From Sambucus nigra (taxonomy: Eukaryota; Streptophyta; Magnoliopsida; Dipsacales; Adoxaceae), in the NCBI GenBank assembly GCA_949130495.1, contig OX422210.1, positions 504,533,760-504,597,759 of the forward strand: 64,000 bases of DNA, written 5' to 3'. Below the pieces are notes generated by a model. It searched no databases and was not told where the DNA came from. It saw only the letters and a list, made by a program, of their open reading frames with translations. The translations under genes were made by a program, and so were the position numbers. Positions 20,988 through 33,298 of the stretch are shown one piece after another (position 1 is the stretch's first letter; each line of letters opens with the position of its first letter).

Positions 20988-22160
20988 ATGGCCCTTCCCA
21001 TAAATGCGTAATTTTCCTCTTATCTTGATAATGTAGAATTTATGTGTCCGTACAATGTAGACTATGACGCACCAAGTCTCTTTGTGGAGCAAGCGGTCCA
21101 TTGACTATAACATTCCGTCAGCTGTAACTCAATTTTGGTACCCCGAGGATCATGTTTTCCATTTTGTCTTGGACGAGGTCTACCCAACCTATGAGGAGTT
21201 TTCTACTATGTTGGCGGTAAATCCCAGTGTGTATGCATCCCCCATGCCTAAATTCTCTCGGTCTCCTTTGGAGCTATTAGATGGACTTATCCACATCTCT
21301 TTTTAGGCTGCTTGGCCATTGGTCACTGAAGGAATGATCTCCCTCCCAGCTGCACTGTACTTCACGCGTTTGTGAGATGTTAATGATGCAGGCCATGTCG
21401 GATTCATTGCACTTGGCTTAACTTTAAAACTACTGCTAGTGACTGGGAACCTATTGTGGACCCTCAATTAGCTATCATTACTACATGGATGTCATATTGT
21501 CACAATCCTACGATGATGATGCTGGTAGAGACCCTGAATGGCCAAAATTCTTAGCGGGAAGGTCATTATAATTTCCTGAGAAGAAGCCCGATTATGTTGT
21601 TCATGTGTCTAACTGAGAGATTCTGTTTGGTGATCCCCTCTCAATATCCCTTGGTAGATATGATGAATTTCTTCACCCACTATTTCGTCAGCTTCGTCCT
21701 GACTATCGAGAACTCGGTAAACTGGTGTATGGAGCATGGAACCCGATGTTTCTACTGGTCACTGCCTTGGTGAGGGGATTTGTAACATATTCTGGAACTG
21801 GTGGGGATATTGATATATTCAGTTAGTTGGCCTCTGGAAGACCTCCTTCTATTTTCCCTAGCATCCCCTGTATCAAATCGGATGGGAGAAGATATGCCCT
21901 CGCATTACCTAGACTTTTTTCCTATAAAAAATTTGACGAAAGGCATGTGCATGTGGTTGGGATCTTTGTGGGAGAATATTCGACCATCAACCTGTCCTTC
22001 CCAATCTGTTGGTAGGGTTTGACATGTGTCTGGAGATTATATGAAGTGGAAGTGGAAGTGGAAGAAAGTAGTGGCTAAGATCTTAGCTGAAGAAACCAGG
22101 TAGAGATAGTTTTCCATGTTTGACATTATGGAGGGGCGTAGTGGTTTTCTTTAGGCTTGT
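20988..22160 (+). pseudogene. E3 antisense gene A homologue (DUF7745/plant-mobile-like)
   Basis: Starts MALPIN at 20988, then YNVDYDA, and in a shifted frame (21064-21306) VTQFWYPEDHVFHFVLDEV, PTYEEFSTMLAVNP and PMPKFSRSPLELLDGL. Further right, frames shared with E1 include WPLVTEGMISLPAAL (about 21315), LVYGAWNPMFLL and, in the 73- and 62-codon frames near 21801-22022, YALALPRLFS and MWLGSLWEN. Identity with the E1 gene is evident throughout, but stops and frameshifts are many (first stop after 7 codons). Function unknown; the DUF7745 label is an inference from the FWYP-F-F-PTYEE pattern. Confidence 0.7.
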
Positions 22161-22817
22161 TTGGGTTTACTCCTTCGGTATACTATCCAAGAAGGGGAAG
22201 TTTGGGGGCCTCAAGATGATGATGGAGATGGATCTTCTGGTAGTTGTGAGAAGGGTCGTGAGTGTAGCTGGTGATATTTGTGAAACTTTTATGTGTTTGT
22301 TTATATATTTAGCTTTAGGAATAATGTGGGAGGGTTTGGTCAGAATTTTTTAGGAGGTAGTTGGGCTTGTTTTTTTTTACGACAGTTAGGTTGGTGGGGG
22401 TAGTTGTTTGACTCCTTACACTGATATTTCTTGGAAATGTACCGAATTTTTCCATAAGGGAGTAAAAAAGGATTTTAATTATAATGTTGTGCCTCCTGAT
22501 GAGTTTTACATTTGATTTATCTATACCAATTACTGAGGCATACATAATCCTTTTATTCATGTAAATGATAAAATGAACTATTGTTCCTAGAGGGGAGAAA
22601 AGAATGTCATTTTGTGAAAAAAACGTCCATGCCCAAGTAAAGCGTATTATTTGCCTAAGTACCTCTGGGGGTTTTGAAAATTTTATGAGTTTCATTTTTG
22701 AAATCAAAAAGGTTTTTTAGAGGATCAGGCCCCAAGTAGTTCTGAGTAGAGGGAAATGGAGATTTATTTTATAATAGAAGGGGGGTGAGAGGAGACGTAG
22801 CGTGCCAAGATTTTGGA
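22161..22817. other. E3 spacer between the antisense gene and pol
   Basis: Non-coding. It is the inverted counterpart of E1 2358-2893: gaggatcaggccccaagtag (about 22710) matches the complement of the E1 word near 2445, and aatccttttattcatgtaa matches the region around 2610-2630. No ORF is supported. Confidence 0.6.
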
Positions 22818-23960
22818 CTAGGGGTCAAATTTCTTAAGATGGTCTAGGTTGACTGGATGGGCCATATATTCTCAGTTAAAGTCAGTGAGCATAGGGGCAC
22901 CACCGGATAGGATCTTCTTCACGATGTAGGGGCCACTCCAATTTGGCTTGAATTTCCCTCTAGGGTCCAGACTGGTTCTATGATTTCTTTGAGGCCTAAA
23001 TCCCATTCTTGGACATCATAGTCCTTAACTCTTATATTGAATGATCACGCTATCCGGTGATGGTACCCTTGTATATGATATAGAGCCTTTAGACTCCTTT
23101 CGTCCAAGGGTGACAACTCATCAAGTTGGGTTTGATGACAGTCTTATTCGTTGACTTTTCTTTCAAGCATGATGCGTAGTGAAGATATTTTTAGTTCAAC
23201 GGGTAAGACTAATTCCACATTGTTTATCAGAGATCAAGGGTATCCCAAATAGATGCTCGAAGTGAAGTTTGATAGCCCTAGAGGGCGTAAATGATTTAAT
23301 TGTCCCAATATCAATAACTCTCGATCATGTTGTTGATGATTGCTTTGAGGTTATTATTGGCGACTTCAATTGCACCATTGGATTGTGGTTAGTAGGGAGA
23401 AGGTCCGTGTTTTCGAATCCCGTACTCATCGGCTAACTTTGTGACTTCTACCTAAAAATGTAACCTGTTGTCTGATACTAGATCATGCAGGACCCCGTAT
23501 CGACAGATGATGTTCTTCCAGCTAACTTGGTTACCTTTTTAGCATCCAGCACTGTAACTTTCCCTATGATATCGATGCCCCATGTGGATAACGACTATGG
23601 AGATGTCATGTTATATAGTTCTCACGGATGGAAGTGTTAGAGATTAGAAAATTATTGAGATTTAAGGCATCTCCAAACATAGGCGGTGCAATCTTGAACC
23701 ATGGTAGTACAATATTAACCATGTTGGATAATCTTCTTTGAAAGCATATGGACATTCATGTGGGGTTCGTATTCCCCACTGTGGATTTTTTACATCAACT
23801 CTTTAATTTTAGCCCCTGCGATGCAGTGTAAGTAGCTTCCATTGAAGTTTTTGTTGAGCAGTGCTTTATCACAGATAATGTACTGGGCAGCCAGCTTGTT
23901 GAGGGTTTGTCGAACTTCTTTATTGGAATCCTAGGGTTACCTGTCATACTTTAGGAGGCA
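22818..23960 (-). pseudogene. E3 pol: integrase, with an internal deletion
   Basis: Read leftwards: KALLNKNFNGSYLHCIAGAK, then the zinc-region end around 23650, then LLSTWGIDIIGKVT (about 23590), which still has the first catalytic Asp. Directly after it the sequence jumps to AKKVTKLAG, so roughly 20 residues of the core (the stretch ASNEHEFTLVPIDYFTEW in E1) are missing. The second Asp stands in DLVSDNRLHF and the Glu in SNGAIEVANNNLKAII. The C-terminus KPNWSGPYIVKKILSGGAPM ends with LKKFDP at 22818. Several stops. Confidence 0.83.
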
Positions 23961-24059
23961 CCAAATATTGTAATACCAACACATGGCTATATCAGAGTCC
24001 TCTTCTGTAAAAAGTTTAATGTGGTAGCAGTGGGTTGGTTTATCTTATTTTTGGACTAG

Positions 24060-24590
24060 AAAAGGGTCGATCATTATTCCCATAGGTGTGTCGACCATGG
24101 AGGCCAAGGTAGCAAGGGCATTGGCGACGTTGTTCCTTACTCGGAGCAAGTAATGGAAGGTGATATCTCTTAACTGGGATGGCATATCTTCTAGGTGGGC
24201 ATAGAAGGGTAGGAGCTTCTCGTCCTTGACTTACCTTCTTTTAAGGACCTGGACGATGATGAGGGTAAAATCCCTATAGACATCTAAGCATTAGATTAAT
24301 TTCTTGAGAGATACTTTAAAACCTACGGTGCATGGCTCGTATTTGGTCATGTTATTGGTGCAGGGAAAATCTAGCTTAATGGAAATGTGAGTGTGAGAGT
24401 CATGAGGGTTCATCAAGAGCATCCCAATGTCTTATCCTTTTTGTTGGCAGCGCCGTCGAAGAACATTTTCCATCGAAGGTTTCCTGAGAAGTGCAAAGGA
24501 TATCTTCATTCGAGAATACAGAGATCTAAACGTCGGCTTCTTCTAAAGGGGGATCATCAAGGTAGCTAGAGATGTCATTTCCTTTCATGG
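24060..24590 (-). pseudogene. E3 pol: archaeal-type RNase H
   Basis: Starts with FDGAANKKDKTLG-like residues near 24470 and runs through TKYEPCTVGFKVSLKK, LTLIIVQVLKRR, RDITFHYLLRVRNNVANALA and TLASMVDTPMGIMIDPF. The DALA aspartate has become Asn (NALA), and stops interrupt the middle. Nearly colinear with E1 646-1077. Confidence 0.8.
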
Positions 24591-24594
24591 ATTT

Positions 24595-25914
24595 CTACGT
24601 GACATACATAATATCGAACTTGGCTAGCATCATTAACCATTGGGCCATTCTGCTAGACGGGGCAGGTTTCTGGGGAAGATATTGGATAGGATCCATTCGG
24701 GTTACAAATCTAATGGGAAAAGTGAGCATGTAGTGCCGTAATTTTTGAGTTACCCAGACAAGGGCGACACATTCTTTATCCAAGGCAATGTAATTAAATT
24801 TTTACCCAGCCAATTTGCGACTGGCGTAGTAGATGGACATCTCTTTGGGGGATTCTTCAATGTATTGGGCTAGAAAATCCCCATATGTGGTGTCTCTAAT
24901 GGTCAAGTATAGGAGTAGGGGGACCAGGCTGCAGCGGCACGAGTACCGAAGGTCGGGTTAAATACTACTTGATTTGCTCAAAGTCTTCTGGATAAGATTT
25001 GTTCAAGACTTTGGTGGAATCCTTTTGGAGTAGTTTGAAGATGGGTTCATAAATATAAGTCAACTGGCTAATGAACTGGTTGAGATACTATAACTTTCCC
25101 AAGAATATTCACAATCCTTTTTTCATTTGGGGTGGTTGCATTTTGAGTATGGATTTTAGTTTGGCAAGATCTGCTTCAAACCCCTTCTTGTTATCCATTA
25201 ATACTTTAATACTGCCAAAAACACATTTTTGTGGGTTAAGTTTCATCTGGTATTACCTCAGCCATTTGAAAAACTTTCAGAGAGTGCGAACATGACCTTC
25301 GTGAATCTTATACTTGATGATCATATCATCCACGTAGACCTTAACTTGTTTATGTATCAGATCATCCAACATGGTTGTGGAAATCTTTTGGTAGGTAGCC
25401 CCTACATTTTTAAGACCGATTGGCATAGATGTGTAACAGAAGGTTCCCCATTGGGTGATGAATGTGTTTTTTTCTTGATGATCATGGTGCATCTTGATCT
25501 GATTGTATTTGAAAAACCCATGAATGAATCACTTGATATCATGATTGGTCGTGTTCTCCGCAATCATGTTGATATTGGGCAATACTTAATCGTCTTTCGG
25601 AGAGTCCTTATTCAAAACTCGATAATTAATTCACATTAAAACCTATCCTCCTAATTTTGGCATGAGTACAATGTTGGCTAACCATGTGGGATATTCAATC
25701 ACCCAGATTAAGCCTACATTTGAATGTTTAACCACCTCTTCTTTAACCTTAAGGGACCATTCGGTGAGGAGCTTTCATGTTTTTGTTTGACCGATTTACA
25801 TTTCGAAAGATTTGGAATCTCATATTGGGCAATCTTGGGATCGATGTTGGGAATGTCATCATAGGACCATGCGAACATGTCCATAAATTCCTTCCGTAGT
25901 TCTTCATGTTTCAT
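24595..25914 (-). pseudogene. E3 pol: reverse transcriptase and RNase H
   Basis: Reads leftwards from MFAWSYDDIPNIDPKIAQYE (about 25880), the usual start of Tat RT, through TFITQWGTFCYTSMPIGLKN and the catalytic KVYVDDMIIKY (about 25340-25310, both Asp kept), to the RNase H part KECVALVWVTQKLRHYML and the linker FDIMYVT at 24595. Frame breaks at about 25710, 25280 and 24800. The element could not make an active enzyme. Confidence 0.87.
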
Positions 25915-25999
25915 GAGCTCATACTTGTCAAGGGTGGATCATATCCTAATCTCACACAATTGGCTACTAGAACCGAGACTGGTAACAATAATTTAGTCT

Positions 26000-27490
26000 T
26001 CATTAATTTGAATGCGATTTTTTTGTTTATTATTAACCTTATTAAGATCAGTTAAGAATTGTTCATTTGCAAAAAAATTTGATTAGAATCAAGACGATTA
26101 ATGTAAGGCACAACTAGATACCCAAAATCTTCGTTTAGTTCATTCTTGGGAAAAACAGCGTTGAGAACCTCATCAAAGGCAATCTCAATTACATTAGGAT
26201 CAGAATAATGAACAACACAAGAAAAAGAAGAAATAGGATAAACATCTGGGTTCGGTTGGATTTCAGCGGGTGGAATTGGTACAACATTCTAGTTGAGCAT
26301 AGGTGCATAAGTAATCTCAATCAGGATGGTTGGATCTGATGATGTAGCGTCTGGGTGGATCATGGAGAGTGTCAACCCCAATGTCTGCAAATTTAATGAG
26401 TTCTTAGATTCGTTTCCCTCAAAATCCTTAGTAATAACTGTAGTCTTCTCAACGAGTGATTGCACATGATTTTGGGAAATTTCGGTCCATGACTAGCTGT
26501 CTTGGAAGAAGATATCCATTCCAGGCTTTATCTTCTTGTCCACATGATCATACCCCGGTTCGGGTAAGCCATAAAAAGGAAAATCTTCACCCTCTTTGAT
26601 GAATCTCCCATTTAAGGAATCTCTTAAAATAGTCTTGGCATTTTCTATCCTTTTCTTCAATCCAGGTTGGCAGAGAATTTTGAATTCCTTTAATGATGGT
26701 TGATAACCCAGGCCACATAGTGTAACGGCCTTCTTCAGAACTATGGGTTCTAATATCCCCTATTGACGTCATCCCAACCGCATATTCTTGAACATTTATA
26801 TCACGTTGACATTATCATGAGGGTTGTGCTCTAGATAAACCATATCTTTGAAATCATCCCCTGCTGGGAGTGGAAGTGGTTGGGATCAAAAGCTAGACAG
26901 AAGTATGTTATTCATCCCATGTTGTATATCTAATATGAGGTTACTAGTGTTCGCATTCTCGGTATTATCATTATCTCTCAAGATGGTGATGGCCTTCCCC
27001 TTAGCGAAGAACTTCAGTTTCTGATGGAGAGAGGAAGATACCCACTTAATGTTGAAAAGCCACGATCGAGTAAGCAATAGGTTAAAGAACTCTGGTATGT
27101 TAATGACCTTAAACTCAGTTATGGGATTTATAGGGCCAAACCCTATTATCATATTTATGGATCCCATCACCTTTTGACGAGTAATATCATAAACACATAT
27201 CGTGGCAAAAGTTGGAGCAAGGTCACTTACTTTTAAATTCAAGCAGTTAAGGGTTTTTTATGGGTAAACATTAAGTTTTGATCCATTGTTGATGACTAAA
27301 AGTGGGGTTGTCTTCCCCATCACTTCAACGGATATATTGAGAGCATAGTTATGATTAGAAACAAACTTAGGGATTTCTTCCTCTGATAAGGAGAGCATTC
27401 TAGTAGAGTTTAAGGACCCGACCAGGTTCACAGCTTCTTTTGGAGTGGTGGAAGGAGGGACTGTGGTCTCGATAAGCAATTTTAGTAGAG
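26000..27490 (-). pseudogene. E3 pol: protease and protease-RT linker
   Basis: Two open stretches, 27479-27258 and 27242-26886, form a retroviral-type aspartic protease: NLVGSLNSTRMLSLSEEEIP, then LLVINNGSKLNVYP. The family has Asp where this copy has the first Asn of NNGS (codon 27290-27288, AAC), so the catalytic residue is lost. Then come DLAPTFATICVYDITRQKVM, GSINMIIGFGPINPITEFKV and LLTRSWLFNIKWVSSSLHQK, typical of the protease C-terminus in Tat elements. The linker 26000-26880 includes PGLSTIIKGIQNSLPTW (26700). Confidence 0.8.
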
Positions 27491-28379
27491 CATTTATGAG
27501 GGGTTAAAAAGACATAAATAGTCCCCATAAGGTGATGTTTCCTTGAGTTTTCTTCAACCGGTCGAAGATCTTACTCTCCTCGATGGTTTTTTCCAGCATG
27601 GGGAGTTTCTCAACAACACCCATTCCTTTATCCGTCGTTGATGTTTAGGGGTTTGGACTCTGTTAGTGCCACCCAAATCATGTTATATGGTTTACAAAAG
27701 AGGGGAACATGAGAAACCATGTTTCTTAATCTATCTCAGGCTGTTCAACCACTTTATTGTTCTATTCTAGCAGGTCTTCAAAAGATATCATCCCATATAC
27801 ACTAATCACTGGGTTAGCTTTTTCCTAGCTTGGCTCTTCATTTGAATTGTCAAATTCATCCCCCCATCCAGTGGCAATGATGAAATCCTTCCATGATAAG
27901 TCAATGCATTCTACAACCTCAATGACTTATTTATATTGATCCTCTCACTCAACGAGGAGATGCGAAAGTGAAGGGACCAACCGCCTTGTAGTTTTAAGGC
28001 GTCGAGTAACTCGAATATACTTCTAATCTCAATCGTCTGGCGGAATAAGTGTGCCACGATCTAAATTGCATCATCCAAAATTCATCGACAGGCACCACCC
28101 AATTATCACACTTCTGATCCCACTTTTGGGCTTCCATCAACAGTGTCCTGAACTTTTAGCAGTCAATGGTCATTTCAAAGTGTAATTTTAGCCCAAACTC
28201 TAGGAATTGGTTCTGTACCTCTAGCAATTCCATATCCTTACCTATGAACCAAGTACAAATGGTAATACATGTTCTTATAATAAGCGACAGGCCCTAGTCG
28301 ACAAAGCAGGTAGGATGTATGAGAAAATATGGGCAAACTTTAAGGGGTTTAGGAGAATATACAGGTATAATAGGTGATT

Positions 28380-29771
28380 TATTGGGTACAATCTGGGTAG
28401 ATGGGTCGAATTTTGGATCATTTTCTAGGAAGATAACATTTTCATGATTTGGGACTGGATTGTGAGTAGTGTTTGGATTAGGATTGGCAGGTGGGGAAGT
28501 AACACCTTGACTAACTAGACCTTGGATAACATTTCGTAGATGAAAGCACTGATCAGTGTTATGGTCGACATTTTGATGGAAATCACAATGGGAGTCAAGT
28601 TTGAAATTTTTACGAAGTGGGTTTGGTAATCGACGAGGTTCTAATAGCTTGACGAGATTTCATCTCGAAAGGGTTTGGTAGACTTTGGATAGGGGAGCAT
28701 GAAGCTTGGTGTATTCTTTTCAAACTGGGTTGACACGACATTCTAGTGCCCAAGATCTAGTTGGTTGTGAAACGTTATTGATGTTCGAGATTACAGAAGG
28801 CTTATCATATTTTCTTAGAGTGAACTGTTCGGATAATGTTTTTGGCTCCATTTATATATTGGCAAGAATTTTTTCAATATCCACTCCTGTTTCCCGGAGG
28901 GCTCGAAAATGGGTGTAATAATGTCCTCCCATCGTCGCTCGGACATGGGGTAAGAAGTTTTTCTTCACAATACTAACTTTCTCCTCTTTGAAAGGTCGTT
29001 GGTCATGGTAGCCGCTTTCTCCCTCCACCTTGCTATGAAATTGCTGACAGTTTCTCCAAGATTATGATTGAGAAATTCTAAATCATGGTGTGTAACCTCC
29101 AACTCCTCATTGTACTTGCACTGCGACATGAATTCCTAGGCAACATCCTCCCAACTGCGAATTTTGGATTCCTCGAGAGATAGGAACCAGTGAATAGCAT
29201 TGTCCTTCAAAGTGTGTTGGAACATTTGGTCCATTATTTCGTTAGAGGCAACTAGGAGAGTCATGTCTCGATGGTTACTTCAGAGATCGACAATACCCCT
29301 AAACTTCTCAATGTTGAGCTTCATGAATTTTTTTGGTAGCCTTTCTTTTGGCTAGAGAGACATATGGGTGTAATCCATGTAATTTCTGGAGATTCAGACC
29401 TGGTCAAACTTCTTGGTCAACACATTAAGGTCCTCTTTGACCTTGTTCAACTCTTCTTCCTTATGATCGATGGGTACTGGCAGGTTAGCCCCCTCGTTGG
29501 GCAAGATTTGACATAGGGAGTTGAGATGGTGGCGGCCCATTGGCAGGAGGGCACATGGAGCGTGATGATATTCTTTTGAGACCCAAATAGGCTCAGGTAC
29601 AGGCGAATCCATAGCGCGGGGGAAGAGGACATCTGTCTCTTCAGGGATAGAAACCCAATTTCATTACATTTCATGTACCTCAATTTGAAGGTTGTCAATC
29701 TTAGTGGTAAGTTGAAGTAGAACCGTCATCAAATCAGGCAGCACATTTGGTACTTGATCTACATTTTCCAT
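28380..29771 (-). pseudogene. E3 gag
   Basis: Start MENVDQVPNVLPDLM at 29771, followed by a short helical segment (LLQLTTKIDNLQIEV). Open stretch 29612-29394 has EEELNKVKEDLNVLTKKF, a coiled coil. The retrotransposon gag core then follows: KERLPKKFMKLNIEKFRGIV, TLKDNAIHWFLSLEESKIRS and WEDVA-EFMSQCKYNEELEV (about 29330-29100). Gag forms the particle that packages the RNA. Stops occur in the core, and the C-terminus is not readable with confidence left of 28600. Confidence 0.78.
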
Positions 29772-30118
29772 GAACAGTGGGTGATGTTAGATTTTATACT
29801 CGAAGGAAGTAGTGGGAGAACTGACGGAGCATCGGGGCGATTCGGCGAAAGATTAAAGCCAATAGGGAGACATCCAAGGGTTAGGTATGTGATCGTCCTC
29901 AGAAGGAAAATGACTCGAATTTAATTTTAAAAGAGAAAAGGAAGAATCTTTTTTTTTTTTGGAAAAGAGGACAACGTTTTTGGACATTTTTTGGAAAGGG
30001 AAGGACAAAATATTTTTTAGTATTTTTTGACAAAAGAGGGATTTTTTTTTTTACTTTCATGACAAAAGGAAGAAAAATGTTTTTGGTATTTTTTTGGAAA
30101 GAGGAAGACAAATTATTA
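29772..30118. other. E3 leader and G/T-rich junction
   Basis: 29772-29930 is the E3 gag leader. 29940-30115 is a low-complexity G/T-rich stretch with runs of up to ten T and repeated ttttttggaaaga and gaggacaa words. I see no LTR or PBS here. It joins directly to LINE RT sequence at about 30118. Confidence 0.5.
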
Positions 30119-30910
30119 TTGGATTGAACCATTTCTTGGGCTAAAAGGATATTATCTTGAATGCTCCATCCCTTTACAAAACCACATTGATTAGGCGAAA
30201 TTATAAATGGGAGGATTAAAGATAATCAATCACTAAGGATTTTAGATATGATTTTGTTGGGAAAATTACATAAACTTATTGGTCTAAATTGAGCACATGT
30301 ACTTGGATTAGATACTTTATGGATTAGGGCAATATTTATTGTTGTCCAACTTCTTGGGATATCAGTTGTTGCAAAAAAGGCATGGATTGCAGTAGTAAGA
30401 TCATTTTTAATAACATCCCAAAATTTAATATAGAATTCTCCTCCATCTCCATCTGTCCCTCGAGCACTAGTTGAATCTAATCTTTTGATGGCTGTCAAAA
30501 TTTCTTCTGCATTAGGAAACTTAGTTAAGTTAAAGTTCATGTCCTCAGCTATTTCTTTGTCAATAACCTCTACGAAATCCTTATCTATGTTTGTGAAGTC
30601 TGTTTTCCATATATTCTAAAAATGAGAGATAAATTGGTTTTCAATATCAACAGGGGATTCTATCCATTGACAATCTCTATTTTTAATTTTGTTAATGGCA
30701 AGTCTTCTATAACTTGATTTAACTTAAGCATAAAAAAAAATCGGTATTAATATCACTAAGTTTGAGCAATTTTTGGTGACTTTTTGGGACCAGTAACTTT
30801 CTTCTCTTTGTAAAGCTAAATTAAGATGGGCTCCTCCTTCATTTAAATCAGTTCTAGAAGAATCATTAGGGGATAATTCAAATTCATTTTCTTTGATCTG
30901 AACAATGTCC
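30118..30910 (-). pseudogene. LINE A ORF2: reverse transcriptase, N-terminal part
   Basis: Open stretch 30540-30226: MNFNLTKFPNAEEILTAIKR, then GTDGDGGEFYIKFWDVIKND and ALIHKVSNPSTCAQFRPISL, the classic LINE RT blocks (DG-GEFY, ALI-K, RPISL). It continues through a stop into ISPNQCGFVKGWSIQDNILL and AQEMVQSNN, where similarity stops at about 30118. The palm with the YxDD motif is not present. Confidence 0.85.
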
Positions 30911-30957
30911 TCTAAGTCATGGATATTTTAAAAAATATTTTTGAAATGTTGTTTGTT

Positions 30958-31800
30958 CTAAATTGTCAGTTTAGTTTTATGAACCTTTAGCTTAATGGCA
31001 AATAGAACCATTGGAGGAGCATGAATCTTATTGGACCATGCCTCCTCAATCAAATCCTTGACATATGATTCAATGCACCACATAGATAGAAATTTGAAAG
31101 GTGTGGGGCATTGATATAAATTGATCTTAATTCTTAACAAGAGAGGACTATGGTCATAACAAGTTTTATGAAGATGTTCTACTTTGAATTTGGAAATTTG
31201 TCTAACCAATGAATATTTACAATCCCTCTATCAAGTCTGCAAAATATTGTTCCATTCACTCTATTGTTAGTCCGTGTAAATCTAGATCCTGAATATCCTA
31301 AATCTATTAGATCACAAGAAGAAATCATGTCATTAAAATCTTCAATGGCATGAAAATTTATACGATTTCCTCCTATTTTTTTTTTCTTCATTAGATACTA
31401 CATTAAAGTCTCCCAGGATCTTCCATGGGCAAAAAGGATTTAAAGATGTAATATGTTCAAGATCTTACCATAAGAGTCTTCTTTAAGAAGCAATACACTT
31501 AGCATAGACTAGTACAAGGAAAACTGTATAGTTTAAGTGAGCAATGTTAATTTTAAAACAAATCAATTGATTAGAATTGAAAATAACATTTGTTTGAAGA
31601 TCATTATGCCGTAAAACCATGTCTTATTGGATTGATTTTCAATACTATTGGGGAATTTCCATTTAAATTGATATTTGGAAATTATTTTTGAGCTAACTTT
31701 AGGTTCTAGCAAAGCTTTAGTAGGTAAATGGTAAATTCTTATCACTTTTTTAATTCTTCTATTGGTTCCTTTGTTGGAAACACCTCTAACCTTCTAACAT
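30958..31800 (-). pseudogene. LINE A ORF2: apurinic endonuclease
   Basis: Read leftwards: ALLEPKVSSKIISKYQF (about 31700), VFLVYAKCIAS, then CPWKILGDFNVVSNEEKKIG (about 31420-31360), then FNDMISSCDLIDLGYSGSRF, RLDRGIVNIHWLDKFPN and CYDHSPLLLRI. The GDFN, LDR and DHSP(L) motifs carry catalytic or metal-binding residues of the LINE endonuclease. Frame changes at about 31390 and 31200. Confidence 0.85.
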
Positions 31801-33215
31801 ATGAAATTTAACATTTAGATGATTTTGAAATAGTTAGAGATTTTGCCCTTTCTGAGGATCTAGTTAACCTTCTAAAAAGGGGATCATAAGGAGGTTTGGG
31901 AGGTTTACGTGTTACTTGATTCTTTGAATTTGTTAGAAGGATACCTAATTCTTTTGCTCGTTTATTCTTGCAATTTTTTCCATCTACCTACGAACCATGA
32001 AGCAAACATTTGAAGTTCCTCTATCATGGGAGTTGTAATCAGTGAATCTTCATTATCTAAGTGACTTTCTTTATCACTAGCAAGGTGTTTTTCTGAGGGA
32101 CTAATATTATAGCCATTAGGAGATAGTTGTATTAATCAATTATATGAGTTTCCTCAGGAGAGTAATCATGAGAAACCTTTCTAATTTCTGAGTGGTGTGA
32201 TAATTATGTTGGATCCTGAACTATGGTTAGGATGCTTTCTAAAAAACAAATTCTAATTTCCTATTCTAGGTCTATTATGCTATTATTCATAATCTCAAAT
32301 TAATTATGCAAGGTTGTTTGAGAATTGTCTTGATTTGGTTGGGCAACTAGATCTTGATGATTCTTGGGATCTTCTTCATGATTTCTTATTGTTCATGATC
32401 TTGAGTAGGATTTCTTGGAGGATTTTGTTTTATTTTGTTCTGGGGTTTGGATGTTTAGTCATGCATTTAGAGTCTGAGTACCCTTTTTCTTACAAAATTC
32501 ACAAAAAATGGAAAGTTCTCGTATACAACTGACTGCCAAAATCCATTGTTGCCACTTGCAATCCATATTCTATTATTTTTTTCTCAAAGTATGTTAATTT
32601 CCATATAGATGGGTGTTATACTTAGTCGTGAAATTAAACCTGTAGAGGCATCCAATTTTAGGGGTTTTCCAATTAGCTGAGCTATGGAGTACAAAGACGG
32701 TTTTGCATAGAAGTGTATTAGCAAATTTGGAAAATTTATCCACACAAGGACAACTGGACTCTCTTCATGTTCTTTGAAGTCCATGTACCATTTAATACTT
32801 CTCATTGGGAATTTGCCTATATACCAAATATCGCACAACCAGAACCTTACACAGTCTTCTTCACAGTTGAGTCTTATCAAGACATGTTTTGAGTCAAGAA
32901 GTCAAATAGAGTATGCTTCTTTCAATGAGAATGTTTTGAAGTTTTTACAAATGTAATGTAATGGGGTTCTTCCAAGGGAAAATTTCCCTATGATTGAATG
33001 TTTGAATGGTTCAATTAGTGAGGAAATATCTTCTTTGGAGAAGATGACTGCTGGTTTTCCCTTGAAAGTGGTTGGAGTTTTTAATTCCAATTCTTTTTTT
33101 GATTGATTCATAAGAACACTTGAAAAATATTTGGTCCAGACATTAGATGGATCTAGAGGTTTAATAGGGATTCAAGTTTCAATAGGAGGATTTACCATGT
33201 TATCCATAACATGAA
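31801..33215 (-). pseudogene. LINE A ORF1 (DUF4283 protein)
   Basis: The N-terminal start near 33215 is followed by open stretches 33111-32902 and 32880-32584. These contain KPAVIFSKEDISSLIEPFKH, FPMRSIKWYMDFKEHEESPV and VLVWINFPNLLIHFYAKPSL, ending TPIYMEINIL, the DUF4283 domain of plant LINE ORF1 proteins, thought to bind RNA. The rest to 31801 is too decayed to read, with low-complexity and AT-rich sequence; the zinc knuckle is not seen. Confidence 0.75.
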
Positions 33216-33298
33216 AGAGAAGGTTGATTTGGCAATGGGAGAAAGAGATTTATCCCTATTTTCTTGGAGAGTTCTTGCAGAAAGCTCTCATCATTTTT

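Larger units (their letters stand above)
19440..30118 (-). mobile_element. E3: minus-strand Tat element, same family as E1
   Basis: Pol (22818-27490) and gag (28380-29771) read leftwards. To the left is a plus-strand gene homologous to E1 antisense gene A, with the same promoter. Pol and spacer match E1 word for word in many places (IKKFYP-type end, KILSGGAPML, the LRHYML RNase H motif). The 3' LTR should lie within about 19440-20730 but I could not fix its borders. The 5' end is missing: after the gag leader the sequence passes into a LINE at about 30118. Confidence 0.75.
30118..33295 (-). mobile_element. LINE A: L1-type LINE, 3' half missing
   Basis: Minus-strand non-LTR retrotransposon with ORF1 (DUF4283) at the right, then endonuclease, then only the first part of RT. 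It ends abruptly inside RT at 30118, so the rest of RT, RNase H, zinc-binding domain and poly(A) tail are absent. LINEs normally lose the 5' end on insertion; loss of the 3' end points to later breakage, here at the E3 junction. Confidence 0.8.
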
